Shown piece by piece: positions 14,553 through 22,898 of a DNA stretch of 64,000 nucleotides. The position numbers and the translations under genes were made by a program. The notes beneath the pieces are model-generated. The model did no database searches. It had not been told where the DNA came from and saw only the letters and a list, made by a program, of their open reading frames with translations. Each line of letters starts with the position of its first letter. The first letter of the stretch is position 1. Source of the DNA: Peptoclostridium sp. (GTDB lineage Bacteria; Bacillota; Clostridia; Peptostreptococcales; Peptostreptococcaceae); assembly GCF_009881055.1 (NCBI RefSeq), contig NZ_WXFG01000026.1, positions 1 through 64,000 on the forward strand. Direction: 5' to 3'.

Positions 14553-16205
14553 ATGTCGACAATAAGGTTCGGCGGTATGGCATCGGGGCTTGACACGGAG
14601 AGCATGGTTAAGGAGCTAATGAAGGCCGAAAGGGCCAAGGTTGACAAGCTCCAGCAGAGCAAGCAGACAAAGACATGGGTGCAGGAAGCCTACAACGATA
14701 TGAACAAGAGCTTCGCCAACTTCATACTGGATTCGAAAAAGGCGCTCGGCATCACAAGGACAAGCTCCACAGGCTCCACGTTTTCAACATCCTACAGCAG
14801 CTTCACATGGGTGAAAAGCGCATCGTCCTCAAATGAAAGCACATTTACAGCGACAGCTACCACTTCTGCGGTATCGGGAACTCATAGCATTAAAGTAGAG
14901 AAGCTTGCAGAGGGAGTCAACAAGGCAAGTATTAAGGATATCGCTGCCAGGAATGTCGAATTGGGAGGCGCTCTTACCGATGTCACTTCGACTACCAAGC
15001 TTTCAGAGCTTGGAGCAGGTGGTTCGGTAAACATAAAGACCACATCAGGAGAAGTGAATATTTCTATTACAGCTGATAAAACAATAGCTGACATAGTAAA
15101 TGAAATCAATTCAGGGAATTTAGGCATAAAAGCAACGTTCGACGATACATCCAACAGGTTTTTTATTTCCACAACATCAATGGGGAGCAACGCCAAGATA
15201 AACATTACCGAGACAATAGATTCAGGTAAAAAAAGAGTTTTCGCTGAATCAGCAGAGGGCGCAGAAGATAGCATATTCGCAACTGATTTAGCAGCCGGAG
15301 TTGATATTACCGGCCAGGACGCTGAAATAGAATTTGACGGGGCGGCGGGAATAAAATATTCCTCAAACCAGTTTACAATAAACGGCATTACGATAGACCT
15401 CAAAGCGGCTCAGCCGGGAGTCACAAACACCATAAAGGTCGACACAAACACAGACGGCATAGTCGAGAAGGTCAAAGCCTTCGTTGACTCGTACAACACA
15501 CTCATAGACAGCGTAAACACAAAGCTCGGCGAAAAAAAGTACAGGGACTACCAGCCGCTCACTGACGAGCAGAAGGAAGCCATGGACGAGGACACAATAA
15601 AGCTTTGGGAGGAGAAGGCCAAGTCAGGGCTTCTGAGAAACGACTCGACCCTGCAGAGGACTCTGGAAACCATAAGATCAAGCCTCTACGAAAAAGTCGA
15701 AGGTGTCTCGGGCTCGTTTTCTTCAATGTTTGAGATAGGCATAACTACAGGTTCCTACACAGACAAGGGCAAGCTGGAGATAGACGAGACAAAGCTCAGG
15801 GAAAAGATAATGCAGGATCCTGAAGGTGTGATGGAGCTGCTCTTCAAGACCTCAAGCTCGACTGATGAGGATACCAAAAAGGCAGAAACAGGAATAATCA
15901 ACAGAATATACGACAACATGGTTGAGGGCATGAAGGACGTAATAGACAAGGCCGGAGCGGGCGACAACGCCAGCCTCTACAGGAAAGTCCAGTCCAACAT
16001 AATGATAGAATTCGTAGTGAAGGGCTCAAAGAGCCTGATAGATGAAGACCTTCTCAGCATAGCCAAAAGGATAGACACAGAAAACGACAGGCTATCGGAC
16101 GTAGAGGACAGATACTGGAAGCGATTCACCGCACTTGAAAAGGCAATGCAGCAGATGAACTCACAAAGCAGCTGGCTGTCACAGCAGCTTGGGGGAGGAC
16201 AATAA
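14553..16205 (+). CDS. fliD: Flagellar filament cap protein FliD (HAP2)
   Basis: A 550-residue capping protein. The N-terminal domain begins MSTIRFGGMASGLDTESMVK, a hallmark of FliD, followed by the KTWVQEAYNDMNK coiled-coil part. A Thr/Ser-rich central region of beta-rich D2/D3 type covers about residues 75-290. The C-terminal domain (NTLIDSVN, LQRTLETIRSSL, GSYTDKGKLEIDETKL) ends in a coiled coil. The cap sits at the filament tip and helps flagellin monomers fold into place. GGGGTGAT precedes the ATG. Confidence 0.97.
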   Translation: MSTIRFGGMASGLDTESMVKELMKAERAKVDKLQQSKQTKTWVQEAYNDMNKSFANFILDSKKALGITRTSSTGSTFSTSYSSFTWVKSASSSNESTFTATATTSAVSGTHSIKVEKLAEGVNKASIKDIAARNVELGGALTDVTSTTKLSELGAGGSVNIKTTSGEVNISITADKTIADIVNEINSGNLGIKATFDDTSNRFFISTTSMGSNAKINITETIDSGKKRVFAESAEGAEDSIFATDLAAGVDITGQDAEIEFDGAAGIKYSSNQFTINGITIDLKAAQPGVTNTIKVDTNTDGIVEKVKAFVDSYNTLIDSVNTKLGEKKYRDYQPLTDEQKEAMDEDTIKLWEEKAKSGLLRNDSTLQRTLETIRSSLYEKVEGVSGSFSSMFEIGITTGSYTDKGKLEIDETKLREKIMQDPEGVMELLFKTSSSTDEDTKKAETGIINRIYDNMVEGMKDVIDKAGAGDNASLYRKVQSNIMIEFVVKGSKSLIDEDLLSIAKRIDTENDRLSDVEDRYWKRFTALEKAMQQMNSQSSWLSQQLGGGQ

Positions 16206-16206
16206 C

Positions 16207-16240
16207 GGTGCCAGGCACGAACTAATGAACATATAAGGGG
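16207..16240 (+). repeat. Flagellar-region intergenic repeat, copy 4
   Basis: Core GTGCCAGGCACGAACTAATG followed by AACATATAAGG. It lies between fliD and fliS and aligns with the copies at 2032, 2155 and 2756; the core has an internal GTGCC/GGCAC palindrome. Confidence 0.5.
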
Positions 16241-16250
16241 TGTTAACTGT

Positions 16251-16634
16251 ATGGCAATGACAAATCCATATGCGAAATATCAGGAGCAGTCGGTATTCAC
16301 CGCAACTCCGGAAGAACTGACACTTATGCTCTATGACGGCTGCATAAAATTCATAAACAGAGCAGCAATAGGCATAGAAGACAAGAACATAGAAATGACA
16401 AACACAAACATAATAAAAGCTCAAAACATAGTAAGAGAGCTCAATATAACACTCAACATGGACTACGAGGTTTCAAAGGGCCTAAGGCCGCTTTACGACT
16501 ACATGCATACAAGGCTCATAGACGCAAACATAAAAAAAGACTCACAGGCGCTGGAAGAAGTAAAAGAACTCATAACAGACATGAGAGATACGTGGAAAGA
16601 AGCCATAAAACTCGCCAGAATGAACTCGAGGTAA
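16251..16634 (+). CDS. fliS: Flagellin export chaperone FliS
   Basis: A 127-residue helical protein with the FliS features NPYAKYQEQSVFTATPEELTL near the N-terminus and LMLYDGCIKFI, then the DYEVSKGLRPLYDYM segment. It binds the C-terminal helices of flagellin in the cytoplasm and prevents early polymerisation before export. AAGGGGTG precedes the ATG. It stands between fliD and a FliT-like gene, the usual order. Confidence 0.96.
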   Translation: MAMTNPYAKYQEQSVFTATPEELTLMLYDGCIKFINRAAIGIEDKNIEMTNTNIIKAQNIVRELNITLNMDYEVSKGLRPLYDYMHTRLIDANIKKDSQALEEVKELITDMRDTWKEAIKLARMNSR

Positions 16635-16638
16635 TAAT

Positions 16639-17130
16639 ATGAGAATAGAAAGCATAATAGGAAGACTAATAGAGCTGCTCGACAAAAAAGCAGTGCTCAT
16701 GGAAATGCTCTACTGGATGACACTAGAGCAAAAAAGCTTCCTGAAAACCGAAAGCATAGACTCATTCATGAACGAGATGAAAAAAAGGCAGCTCGCCATG
16801 GACGAAATAGACCAGATAGACTCGGAATTCTACAGACTATACATAGAAGTCAAGGAAATGATGGGCATAGCCTCACTCGAGCATGCGGACACAAAAAAAT
16901 ATCCGCAGCTTGCATCGCTCCACCAAAAAGTCCAGGCTGTTATGGAAATAACACAGAAAATACAGGAACTAGACGAGCAGAACAAAAGCGAAGTCAGCGA
17001 AAAATTCGAGCAGGTCAAAGAAGACATGAAAAAACTCCAGGCTCAAAAAAGCGCAGCCAGCAAAATATCAAAGGGTTACGCCTCTAAATACAACCACGCC
17101 CAGGGAGTATTCATAGACAATAAAAAATAA
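16639..17130 (+). CDS. FliT-like flagellar chaperone
   Basis: A 163-residue, strongly charged, all-helical protein with long coiled-coil stretches. It has no recognisable enzyme motif. Position directly after fliS (4 bases) and size suggest the export chaperone FliT or a FlgN-like equivalent, which would hold FliD before export. The name rests on context more than on sequence. The operon ends in a terminator at 17149. Confidence 0.6.
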   Translation: MRIESIIGRLIELLDKKAVLMEMLYWMTLEQKSFLKTESIDSFMNEMKKRQLAMDEIDQIDSEFYRLYIEVKEMMGIASLEHADTKKYPQLASLHQKVQAVMEITQKIQELDEQNKSEVSEKFEQVKEDMKKLQAQKSAASKISKGYASKYNHAQGVFIDNKK

Positions 17131-17148
17131 GAACAGCGAGCACATAAA

Positions 17149-17190
17149 AATGTGAAAGCGACGCCAACCGGCATCTCTTTCGCATTTTTT
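17149..17190 (+). terminator. Terminator of the flaG-fliD-fliS operon
   Basis: A 17-position stem, with AATGTGAAAGCGACGCC pairing with GGCATCTCTTTCGCATT around AACC, followed by a run of T. A few G-T pairs and one mismatch occur. Confidence 0.9.
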
Positions 17191-17229
17191 ATTGCACAGA
17201 ATCATACAGGAGAGCTTGATTTATTTGAG

Positions 17230-17637
17230 TTTTCTAATTGTCGAGTGAATCCAAGTGAAACAGGGGGCCTCTAAATTCATATGGGTTTGAAAGATTTCAT
17301 AGTTAGGTAAGAGAGACATCTATATTTCGAATAATGCTGCGGAGAAAATCCAAGAGGAATAGGAGAGCCTTATTTTTTTGGTTTTGTTGGATTTCTAGAC
17401 GAAGAGAATTGCAGAATTGAAGGAATTTCGAACTGTTTGAGCGAAGCGAGTTTTCGAAATTCCCAATGATGCAAATCGAGGAGTCGCTAGAAATCCTAAA
17501 AACAAAACATAAGGGCGTATATTCCATTGGATTCAGCTCCGCAATTTCAATTTTTGCAAGTTACAAGATTTAAGAAATCCCAAAACCATATAGGAAGTGC
17601 GACTGTTTCACAGGATTCACATTCACCGCACTAGAAT
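17230..17637. repeat. Fold-back element of about 0.4 kb (long imperfect inverted repeat)
   Basis: Nested arms share one centre near 17435-17445. Innermost, GGAATTTCGAA (17422-17432) pairs with TTCGAAATTCC (17453-17463). Further out, GGATTTCTAG (17389-17398) pairs with CTAGAAATCC, and a GGAATA...CCTTAT block (from about 17356) pairs with ATAAGGGCGTATATTCC (17510-17526). Next, TGCGGAG (17337-17343) pairs with CTCCGCA (17537-17543), and outermost GTGAATCC...GTGAAACAG (17245-17263) pairs with CTGTTTCACAGGATTCAC (17603-17620). The loop holds TTTGAGCGAAGCGAG. No protein is encoded. It could be a MITE-like non-autonomous element or a large structured RNA; both are inference. Confidence 0.75.
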
Positions 17638-17779
17638 TCCCATCCCCACACCTTCACGACTCTTTTCCTGCAACATTCAGATAAAAACCATAATTCGACA
17701 CAAAAATCCTGTCAAGACCCAAAAATCTCTTAACACGTTCCTAACAAAACTGCCCACAGCCGGATAGTTGAAATATGAG

Positions 17780-17982
17780 TTATGCACAGAACTATCCACA
17801 TTATCCACAAAAATTAATCCACGGAATCCAGGAAACGTATTTTTGCAATACAATGACGGAAGGGCACGTTTGGCGCCAGAAGTGAGGAAAATGAAGCATT
17901 TTATTCATACAAAAACAGCATGAATTTATAAGTCGATTTGTTCTCATTTTTAATTTTTGGTTGAATTTTTGCATGTGGATAA
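17780..17982. promoter_or_regulatory. DnaA-box cluster
   Basis: Within 44 bases: TTATGCACA (17780-17788, fits TTATNCACA), CTATCCACA (17792-17800, one mismatch), TTATCCACA (17801-17809, perfect) and TAATCCACG (17815-17823, two mismatches). A perfect reverse-oriented box, TGTGGATAA, is at 17974-17982. The stretch between (17875-17970) is very A+T-rich. The genes on both sides point the same way and dnaA is not here, so a DnaA-titrating or regulatory cluster is more likely than oriC. Confidence 0.65.
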
Positions 17983-18092
17983 CTTGGTTATAAACTCGAG
18001 AACCAGCTGTCGATTTCTATCAAGTTTACATCCGCCTGCCGGGGGTAACAATATTCAATAAGTGAAAACATTGCATGTTTGGGGGGGTTCGA

Positions 18093-18419
18093 ATGGAGGA
18101 CATAGAGATACTAAGACGGATACTCGACATAGATTCTCTAAGCAGGGCACTGGATGAAAAGACAAGAAAGCTTGCGGAGGATAATGACGCAGACATCAAA
18201 AAAGAGCTGGTGACCATGGAAACGCAAATGATTGAAGCGGCAAGGCAGGAAGGAAGGGCAAGCATGCAGTTCCTGATAGACGAAGGAAATAAGGAAGCCG
18301 AGAAGATAAAAAGCCGCTATGAGAGCAGGCTGACGGAGCTGGACGAGAAGTTTCAAAAGAGAAAAGACGGCATGGAAAACAAGCTTTTCTTCGAGATATT
18401 TCTAAAAGGGGATGTTTAG
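18093..18419 (+). CDS. ntpH: V-type ATP synthase peripheral stalk subunit H/G
   Basis: A 108-residue, highly charged single long helix, the form of the archaeal/bacterial V-type stalk subunit (AhaH/NtpF/VatH), which dimerises with subunit E to make the peripheral stator. Recognition rests on composition and position at the head of the operon. I start at ATG 18093, which follows a run of seven G; an in-frame start at 18075 would lie before that site. The stop directly abuts the next start. Confidence 0.7.
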   Translation: MEDIEILRRILDIDSLSRALDEKTRKLAEDNDADIKKELVTMETQMIEAARQEGRASMQFLIDEGNKEAEKIKSRYESRLTELDEKFQKRKDGMENKLFFEIFLKGDV

Positions 18420-19457
18420 ATGTCGAGCGTTCAAAAATATGCGGCTGTAAACGCGAAGGTCCGGGCGCTCAAAGCGAGGCTGCTAAGGGACGAGGACTAT
18501 AAAAATATGCTGGCAATGGGAAATGAGGTCGAGATAGTAAGGTATCTCAAGGAAAAGACCGCATACAACCATGTGCTAAAGGACATAGACCCGGACAACT
18601 ACAACAGGCAGGACTTCGAGTTTTGCCTCAGGAAGGCCATACTCGACGACTATGAAAAGATAATCCACTTCCTTACAGGAGAGAGCAAGCAGGTGCTCAA
18701 GGTGCTCACGATGGTCAGATACGAGGTGGAGGACCTCAAGCTAATACTAAGGTCGATAAGCCGCGGCGAGGATCCGGGAGAGATAACAAATCGCTTTCTC
18801 CGCAAGGAGAGTTTCACGGGCGTAAACAGGGAAGAGCTTGTAAAGGCCAGGACCATAGAGGATTTCGTGGAGCGGCTAAAGGGCACAATATATTATAGGC
18901 CGCTCAAGACGCTTACGCAGGAGGACATGGAAAAGAGGCAGTTCCATATGGAGATGAACATAGACAACGCCTATTTTGAGCTCCTCTTCAAGCACATAGA
19001 AAAGCTCGATCCGGAGGATAGGGAGCTCATGCTAATGCAGGTGGGCACTAACGTAGACCTTCAGAACATTCACTTCATATACAGGGCACTTACATTCTAC
19101 AAGCTCACGGGCGTCGAGATATTCAACTACGCTTTGCCATTTGGATATTACCTCAAGGGTAAGACGCTCAAAAGGATATGCTTTAGTGGGACCCCCGAGA
19201 ATTTCATGGCTGAAATGAGAAGCACCAGTTACTGGTCGCTGCTCGAGAGGGGCGTAAGTGACATATTCATGGAAAGGGCGATGTCACAGGCGCTCTACGA
19301 CAACTACCAGACAGTCGGAAGTATGAACATAACCCAGATAATAGAGTACTACCACAGGATAGAGTTCGAGATGAGGGATATAATTTCTATCACGGAGGCT
19401 GTAGGGTACGGCATGGAATATAATGATGCCAGGAAATACCTCATAAGAAGGATATAA
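18420..19457 (+). CDS. ntpC: V-type ATP synthase subunit C (d)
   Basis: A 345-residue helical protein of the AC39/subunit d family, with a start of KYAAVNAKVRALKARLL and the family's RYEVEDLKLILR stretch. It forms the funnel-shaped socket joining the central shaft to the membrane ring. Its place here, ahead of subunit I, differs from the common I-K-E-C-F-A-B-D order. Confidence 0.93.
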   Translation: MSSVQKYAAVNAKVRALKARLLRDEDYKNMLAMGNEVEIVRYLKEKTAYNHVLKDIDPDNYNRQDFEFCLRKAILDDYEKIIHFLTGESKQVLKVLTMVRYEVEDLKLILRSISRGEDPGEITNRFLRKESFTGVNREELVKARTIEDFVERLKGTIYYRPLKTLTQEDMEKRQFHMEMNIDNAYFELLFKHIEKLDPEDRELMLMQVGTNVDLQNIHFIYRALTFYKLTGVEIFNYALPFGYYLKGKTLKRICFSGTPENFMAEMRSTSYWSLLERGVSDIFMERAMSQALYDNYQTVGSMNITQIIEYYHRIEFEMRDIISITEAVGYGMEYNDARKYLIRRI

Positions 19458-19471
19458 GGGGGTGATAGCGA

Positions 19472-21433
19472 ATGGCCGTTGAAAAAATGGAGCTAATGAC
19501 TGTGGCAGGCCCCAGGGAGAGTATTGAAGAGGTGCTAAGGAGTGTAGTGCTCCTTGAGAAAGTCCACATAGAAAGCTCGATCAAAAAGGCAGGCGAGGGG
19601 AGTCTGACGCTGTGCATGCTTGAAGAGGCCGAGGGTGAAATGGAATGCGACATAATGCCGTATGCCGAGTTCGAGGATTTTGGCGAGCTGGAAAAGAAGA
19701 TGGCCATAATCAAGGGCTATTTCGGGATTGAATTCCATGCGGACAAAAATCTGATAACGAGCGAATGCTCCTACAAAAAATGTAGCCAGGAGCTCGAATG
19801 GCTCTACTCGAAAATAGAGCCCATTCACAATGAGATTGTCGACAAAGAAGCCCGTCTTGCTGCGCTGAGGGAATTCAAGGACAGCCTGAGGTATATAAGT
19901 TCAATAGACGTCACAATCGAAGAACTGGAACAGATGAAATACTTCAGCTTCAGGATAGGTACACTTTCGAAGGACAAGAGACTTAAGCTCAAGGAAAGCT
20001 ACGACAGCATAACAGCCGCCATATTCCACATAGGCTCGAGTGAGAAGGAGGAGGTATATCTGGCCGTGTACCCGCGGGAGATAGAGGAGGATACGGACAA
20101 GGTCTTGAAGTCGCTCAATTTCCACGACATACGGATTCCGCAGGAGATAACCGGAAACCCGGGTCAGGCAATAGCGGTCATAGATGAGACTGTGGGAAAT
20201 CTGGAAGCTGAGACGGGGAATCTCAAGTCGGAGCTCGAGGGATTCAAGGAGGAATACGAAGACGATCTTATAAAGGCATATAACATGCTGCTTGTCCAAA
20301 AGCAGATTGAAAGGATAAAGCGCAAGATGGCTTTTACCGACAACTTCTTCTTCCTGACGGGATGGGTTCCAAGAAGGGACAAGGCGCAGGTGCTCGAGAG
20401 CATTGAAAAGGCGGACGAGAGGGCCGTAGTGGTTTGGAGCAAGGACAAGAGCGCACAGGCGATTACGCGGCCGCCCACGAAGCTGCGGAACAACTGGCTC
20501 ATAAAGCCATTTGAAAACCTGGTCAAGATGTACGGGGTGCCGTCTTATGACGAGCTCGATCCGACAACGTTCCTGGGCATAACATACATGCTGCTTTTCG
20601 GGGCGATGTTCGGAGACGTGGGGCAGGGCGCCGTGCTGTTTTTCACAGGGCTCTACCTTGCGCTGAAGGTCGAGAAGTTCAAGGCATACGGTGCCATACT
20701 CACAAGGATTGGAGCGAGCTCGGCCGTGTTCGGGCTGCTCTACGGCAGCGTGTTCGGATTCGAGGAAGTTTTGCCGGCATTGTTTGTGAGGCCAATCGAA
20801 AACATAAACTTCGTGCTCGCCTCATCCGTGGTTTTAGGGGTGGTACTTCTTACAATTAGCTTTGGGTACAACATAGTTAATGCCATAAAGCAAAGGAATA
20901 TAAAGGATGGTTTGTTTGGAAGGAACGGCGTTGCGGGTCTCATATTCTACATTGTGCTGCTCATAATGATATACCAGGTGTTTGCAAGCGCATACATCTT
21001 GAATGTGACGGTCGGTGCAGCGCTGGCGGTGGTACTCATAGCGCTGATGGTGCTACGGGAGCCTCTTTCCAACATAATAATGAAAAAAAGGCCTCTCTAC
21101 CACGAGAATCCATCGCAGTACTACATTGAAAGCGGCTTTGACATATTCGAGACTCTCATGAGCATGGCGAGCAACACCATATCGTTTATAAGGGTCGGGG
21201 CTTTTGCGCTCAACCACGCTGGGCTCTTTATGGCATTTCTTACGATGGCGAAACTGATGGGTAATCCGACAGGAAGCGCCATTATTATAATAATAGGGAA
21301 CATAGTGATAATAGCGCTTGAAGGGCTAATAGTATTCATTCAGGGACTAAGGCTCGAATACTACGAGCTTTTCAGCAAGTATTTCAAGGGCGAGGGCAGG
21401 GAGTTTGACCCAGTTAAGATGAGCGCCGAATAG
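19472..21433 (+). CDS. ntpI: V-type ATP synthase subunit I (a)
   Basis: A 653-residue protein. The cytoplasmic N-terminal stator domain covers about residues 1-345 with coiled-coil arms. The membrane part follows, with GITYMLLFGAMFGDVGQGAV, the SNTISFIRVGAFALNHAGLF segment holding the essential Arg, and GLIVFIQGLRLEYYELFSKYF at the end. This is the ion half-channel partner of the K ring. GGGGGTGAT precedes the ATG. Confidence 0.96.
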   Translation: MAVEKMELMTVAGPRESIEEVLRSVVLLEKVHIESSIKKAGEGSLTLCMLEEAEGEMECDIMPYAEFEDFGELEKKMAIIKGYFGIEFHADKNLITSECSYKKCSQELEWLYSKIEPIHNEIVDKEARLAALREFKDSLRYISSIDVTIEELEQMKYFSFRIGTLSKDKRLKLKESYDSITAAIFHIGSSEKEEVYLAVYPREIEEDTDKVLKSLNFHDIRIPQEITGNPGQAIAVIDETVGNLEAETGNLKSELEGFKEEYEDDLIKAYNMLLVQKQIERIKRKMAFTDNFFFLTGWVPRRDKAQVLESIEKADERAVVVWSKDKSAQAITRPPTKLRNNWLIKPFENLVKMYGVPSYDELDPTTFLGITYMLLFGAMFGDVGQGAVLFFTGLYLALKVEKFKAYGAILTRIGASSAVFGLLYGSVFGFEEVLPALFVRPIENINFVLASSVVLGVVLLTISFGYNIVNAIKQRNIKDGLFGRNGVAGLIFYIVLLIMIYQVFASAYILNVTVGAALAVVLIALMVLREPLSNIIMKKRPLYHENPSQYYIESGFDIFETLMSMASNTISFIRVGAFALNHAGLFMAFLTMAKLMGNPTGSAIIIIIGNIVIIALEGLIVFIQGLRLEYYELFSKYFKGEGREFDPVKMSAE

Positions 21434-21472
21434 GCCGTAAATAAGCCATATAAAAAATTGGAGGGATAACAT

Positions 21473-21898
21473 ATGAAGGCTATTCTTATAATCAACTGCA
21501 TGATAGTGTTTGCAACCATAGCAAGCGGAGTATACCTGGAACTTAGCAAATCAAACAGACTTGGCAAGCGGGCCAGCCTTATGCTCAAAGCCAGCATAGG
21601 GGCGTGTTCTGCTTTCATGCTCACTGCCGTTGGTATGATGGTTCCTGACATCGCATTTGCTGCAACAACAGGAGCTGCAACTAGCGCATCGGGTCTGGGA
21701 TTCATAGCCGCCGCGCTCTGCACGGGCCTTGCCACAATAGGCGCTGGCTACGCTGTGGGTGCAGTCGGCTCTTCGGCGCTTGGAGCCGTATCTGAGGACC
21801 AGAGCATACTTGGAAAAACGCTAATATTCGTAGGCCTTGCCGAGGGAATTGCAATATACGGGCTCATAATATCAATACTTATACTAGGAAGGATATAG
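21473..21898 (+). CDS. ntpK: V-type ATP synthase membrane ring subunit K (c)
   Basis: A 141-residue membrane protein with four hydrophobic segments. Only the second half has the proteolipid pattern: GLATIGAGYAVGAVGSSALGA, then the carboxylate helix with Glu124 in VGLAEGIAIYGLI. The first two segments lack it. The ion-binding residue set of known Na+ V-type rings is not clearly present, so the coupling ion is open. GGAGGG lies ahead of the ATG. Confidence 0.9.
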   Translation: MKAILIINCMIVFATIASGVYLELSKSNRLGKRASLMLKASIGACSAFMLTAVGMMVPDIAFAATTGAATSASGLGFIAAALCTGLATIGAGYAVGAVGSSALGAVSEDQSILGKTLIFVGLAEGIAIYGLIISILILGRI

Positions 21899-21919
21899 CA
21901 CTTAGTTTGGAGGGACTGT

Positions 21920-22228
21920 ATGAGATCATTCATTATAAGCGACGATAGCGACACCCTTCTGGCGATGCGGATTGCCGGCATAGACGGCGTCATGGCCAGG
22001 GAGCGCTCCGAGATATTAAAGGCTGTGGACATGGCAGTGGCCGACGAAGGGATAGGAATACTTATAATCACAGAGACGGCGTCGAAGAAGATTTCGGAGA
22101 GTATAAGCGCCGTGAAGCTCAGCGCAAAGCATCCGCTCATAGTCGAAATACCTTCGCGCAAGGGCAGCATAAAGCCGCCCGACTATATAACTAGCTATAT
22201 AAGGGACTCTATAGGCATAAAGATATAG
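21920..22228 (+). CDS. ntpF: V-type ATP synthase subunit F
   Basis: A 102-residue small shaft subunit. It has the Rossmann-like start FIISDDSDTLLAMRIAGIDG, the DEGIGILIITETASKKI core and the PLIVEIPSRKGSI strand typical of NtpG/AtpF of V-type enzymes. It binds subunit D and regulates rotation. It sits between K and E in this operon. Confidence 0.93.
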   Translation: MRSFIISDDSDTLLAMRIAGIDGVMARERSEILKAVDMAVADEGIGILIITETASKKISESISAVKLSAKHPLIVEIPSRKGSIKPPDYITSYIRDSIGIKI

Positions 22229-22244
22229 CATTGGGGTGATGAGC

Positions 22245-22898
22245 ATGGTAACATTCGAGGACAAGCTCGAACTTTTCAAGAGCATGGTATACGACAAGGT
22301 CAAGGAAGAATCGGACGCCCGCATGGAGAAGATGAATGCAGAAAAGGAAAGGATACTTTCTCAAAACAAGGAAAGGCTTCAAGGCGAGGCTGAGAAGATA
22401 ATAGAGGACATGATTGAAAGGGGCAACCTAAAAAAACAGGAGATAATATCCCAGGAGACTATGGAAGGCAGAAGGAGGGTATTGCTCAAGCTGAGCGGCT
22501 TTGTAGACACGCTAATGCAGCGCCTTTACGCAAGAGGTGCCGAATTTGCAAAGGGTGAAGGCTACAGGGAATTCTTCCTCAATAAGCTGGAGAAGGCTTT
22601 TGCATGCATAGCGGCCAAGGAATGCGCCGGCAGGACGCTCATGCTAGAGCTCACTGCAAAGGACAGGGAGATGTTCGAGGCGGACATAAGGAGACTGTTC
22701 GAAAGAAGAGGCTGCGAGAACAGCGGCATCGAATTCCTCGAGCTCGCAGAAGAGCACATAGGGGGGTTTGTGCTCACAGACAAGGACGGGACATTCAGGA
22801 TTAACAGCTCCTTGTCTGAAATGATAGACGAAAACAGAGAAAAAGTCGGACGCATGGTGTTTGAATACCTTGAAGAGAATGGTGATGATTATGAATAA
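22245..22898 (+). CDS. ntpE: V-type ATP synthase peripheral stalk subunit E
   Basis: A 217-residue protein. A long charged N-terminal helix (residues 5-85) pairs with subunit H, and a globular C-terminal domain (IGGFVLTDKDGTFRINSSLSE) binds the catalytic head. Start choice: ATG 22245 lies 8 bases after GGGG, better placed than the GTG 22236 and ATG 22239 upstream. The end overlaps subunit A. Confidence 0.88.
   Translation: MVTFEDKLELFKSMVYDKVKEESDARMEKMNAEKERILSQNKERLQGEAEKIIEDMIERGNLKKQEIISQETMEGRRRVLLKLSGFVDTLMQRLYARGAEFAKGEGYREFFLNKLEKAFACIAAKECAGRTLMLELTAKDREMFEADIRRLFERRGCENSGIEFLELAEEHIGGFVLTDKDGTFRINSSLSEMIDENREKVGRMVFEYLEENGDDYE

Larger units (their letters stand above)
17131..18092. 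other. Gene-free region between flagellar and V-ATPase operons
   Basis: Holds the flagellar operon terminator, the 0.4 kb fold-back element, the DnaA-box cluster and the leader of the V-ATPase operon. I found no convincing reading frame on either strand; the 74-residue minus-strand frame at 17303-17527 is just one arm of the fold-back element. Confidence 0.7.

Noticed and set aside
17303-17527. Minus-strand 74-residue reading frame
   Set aside because: It lies wholly inside the fold-back element, has no ribosome site and no plausible protein composition.
17780-17982. Chromosomal replication origin (oriC)
   Set aside because: DnaA boxes and an A+T-rich stretch are present, but dnaA/dnaN are absent and genes left and right of it run in the same direction; a secondary DnaA-box cluster fits better.
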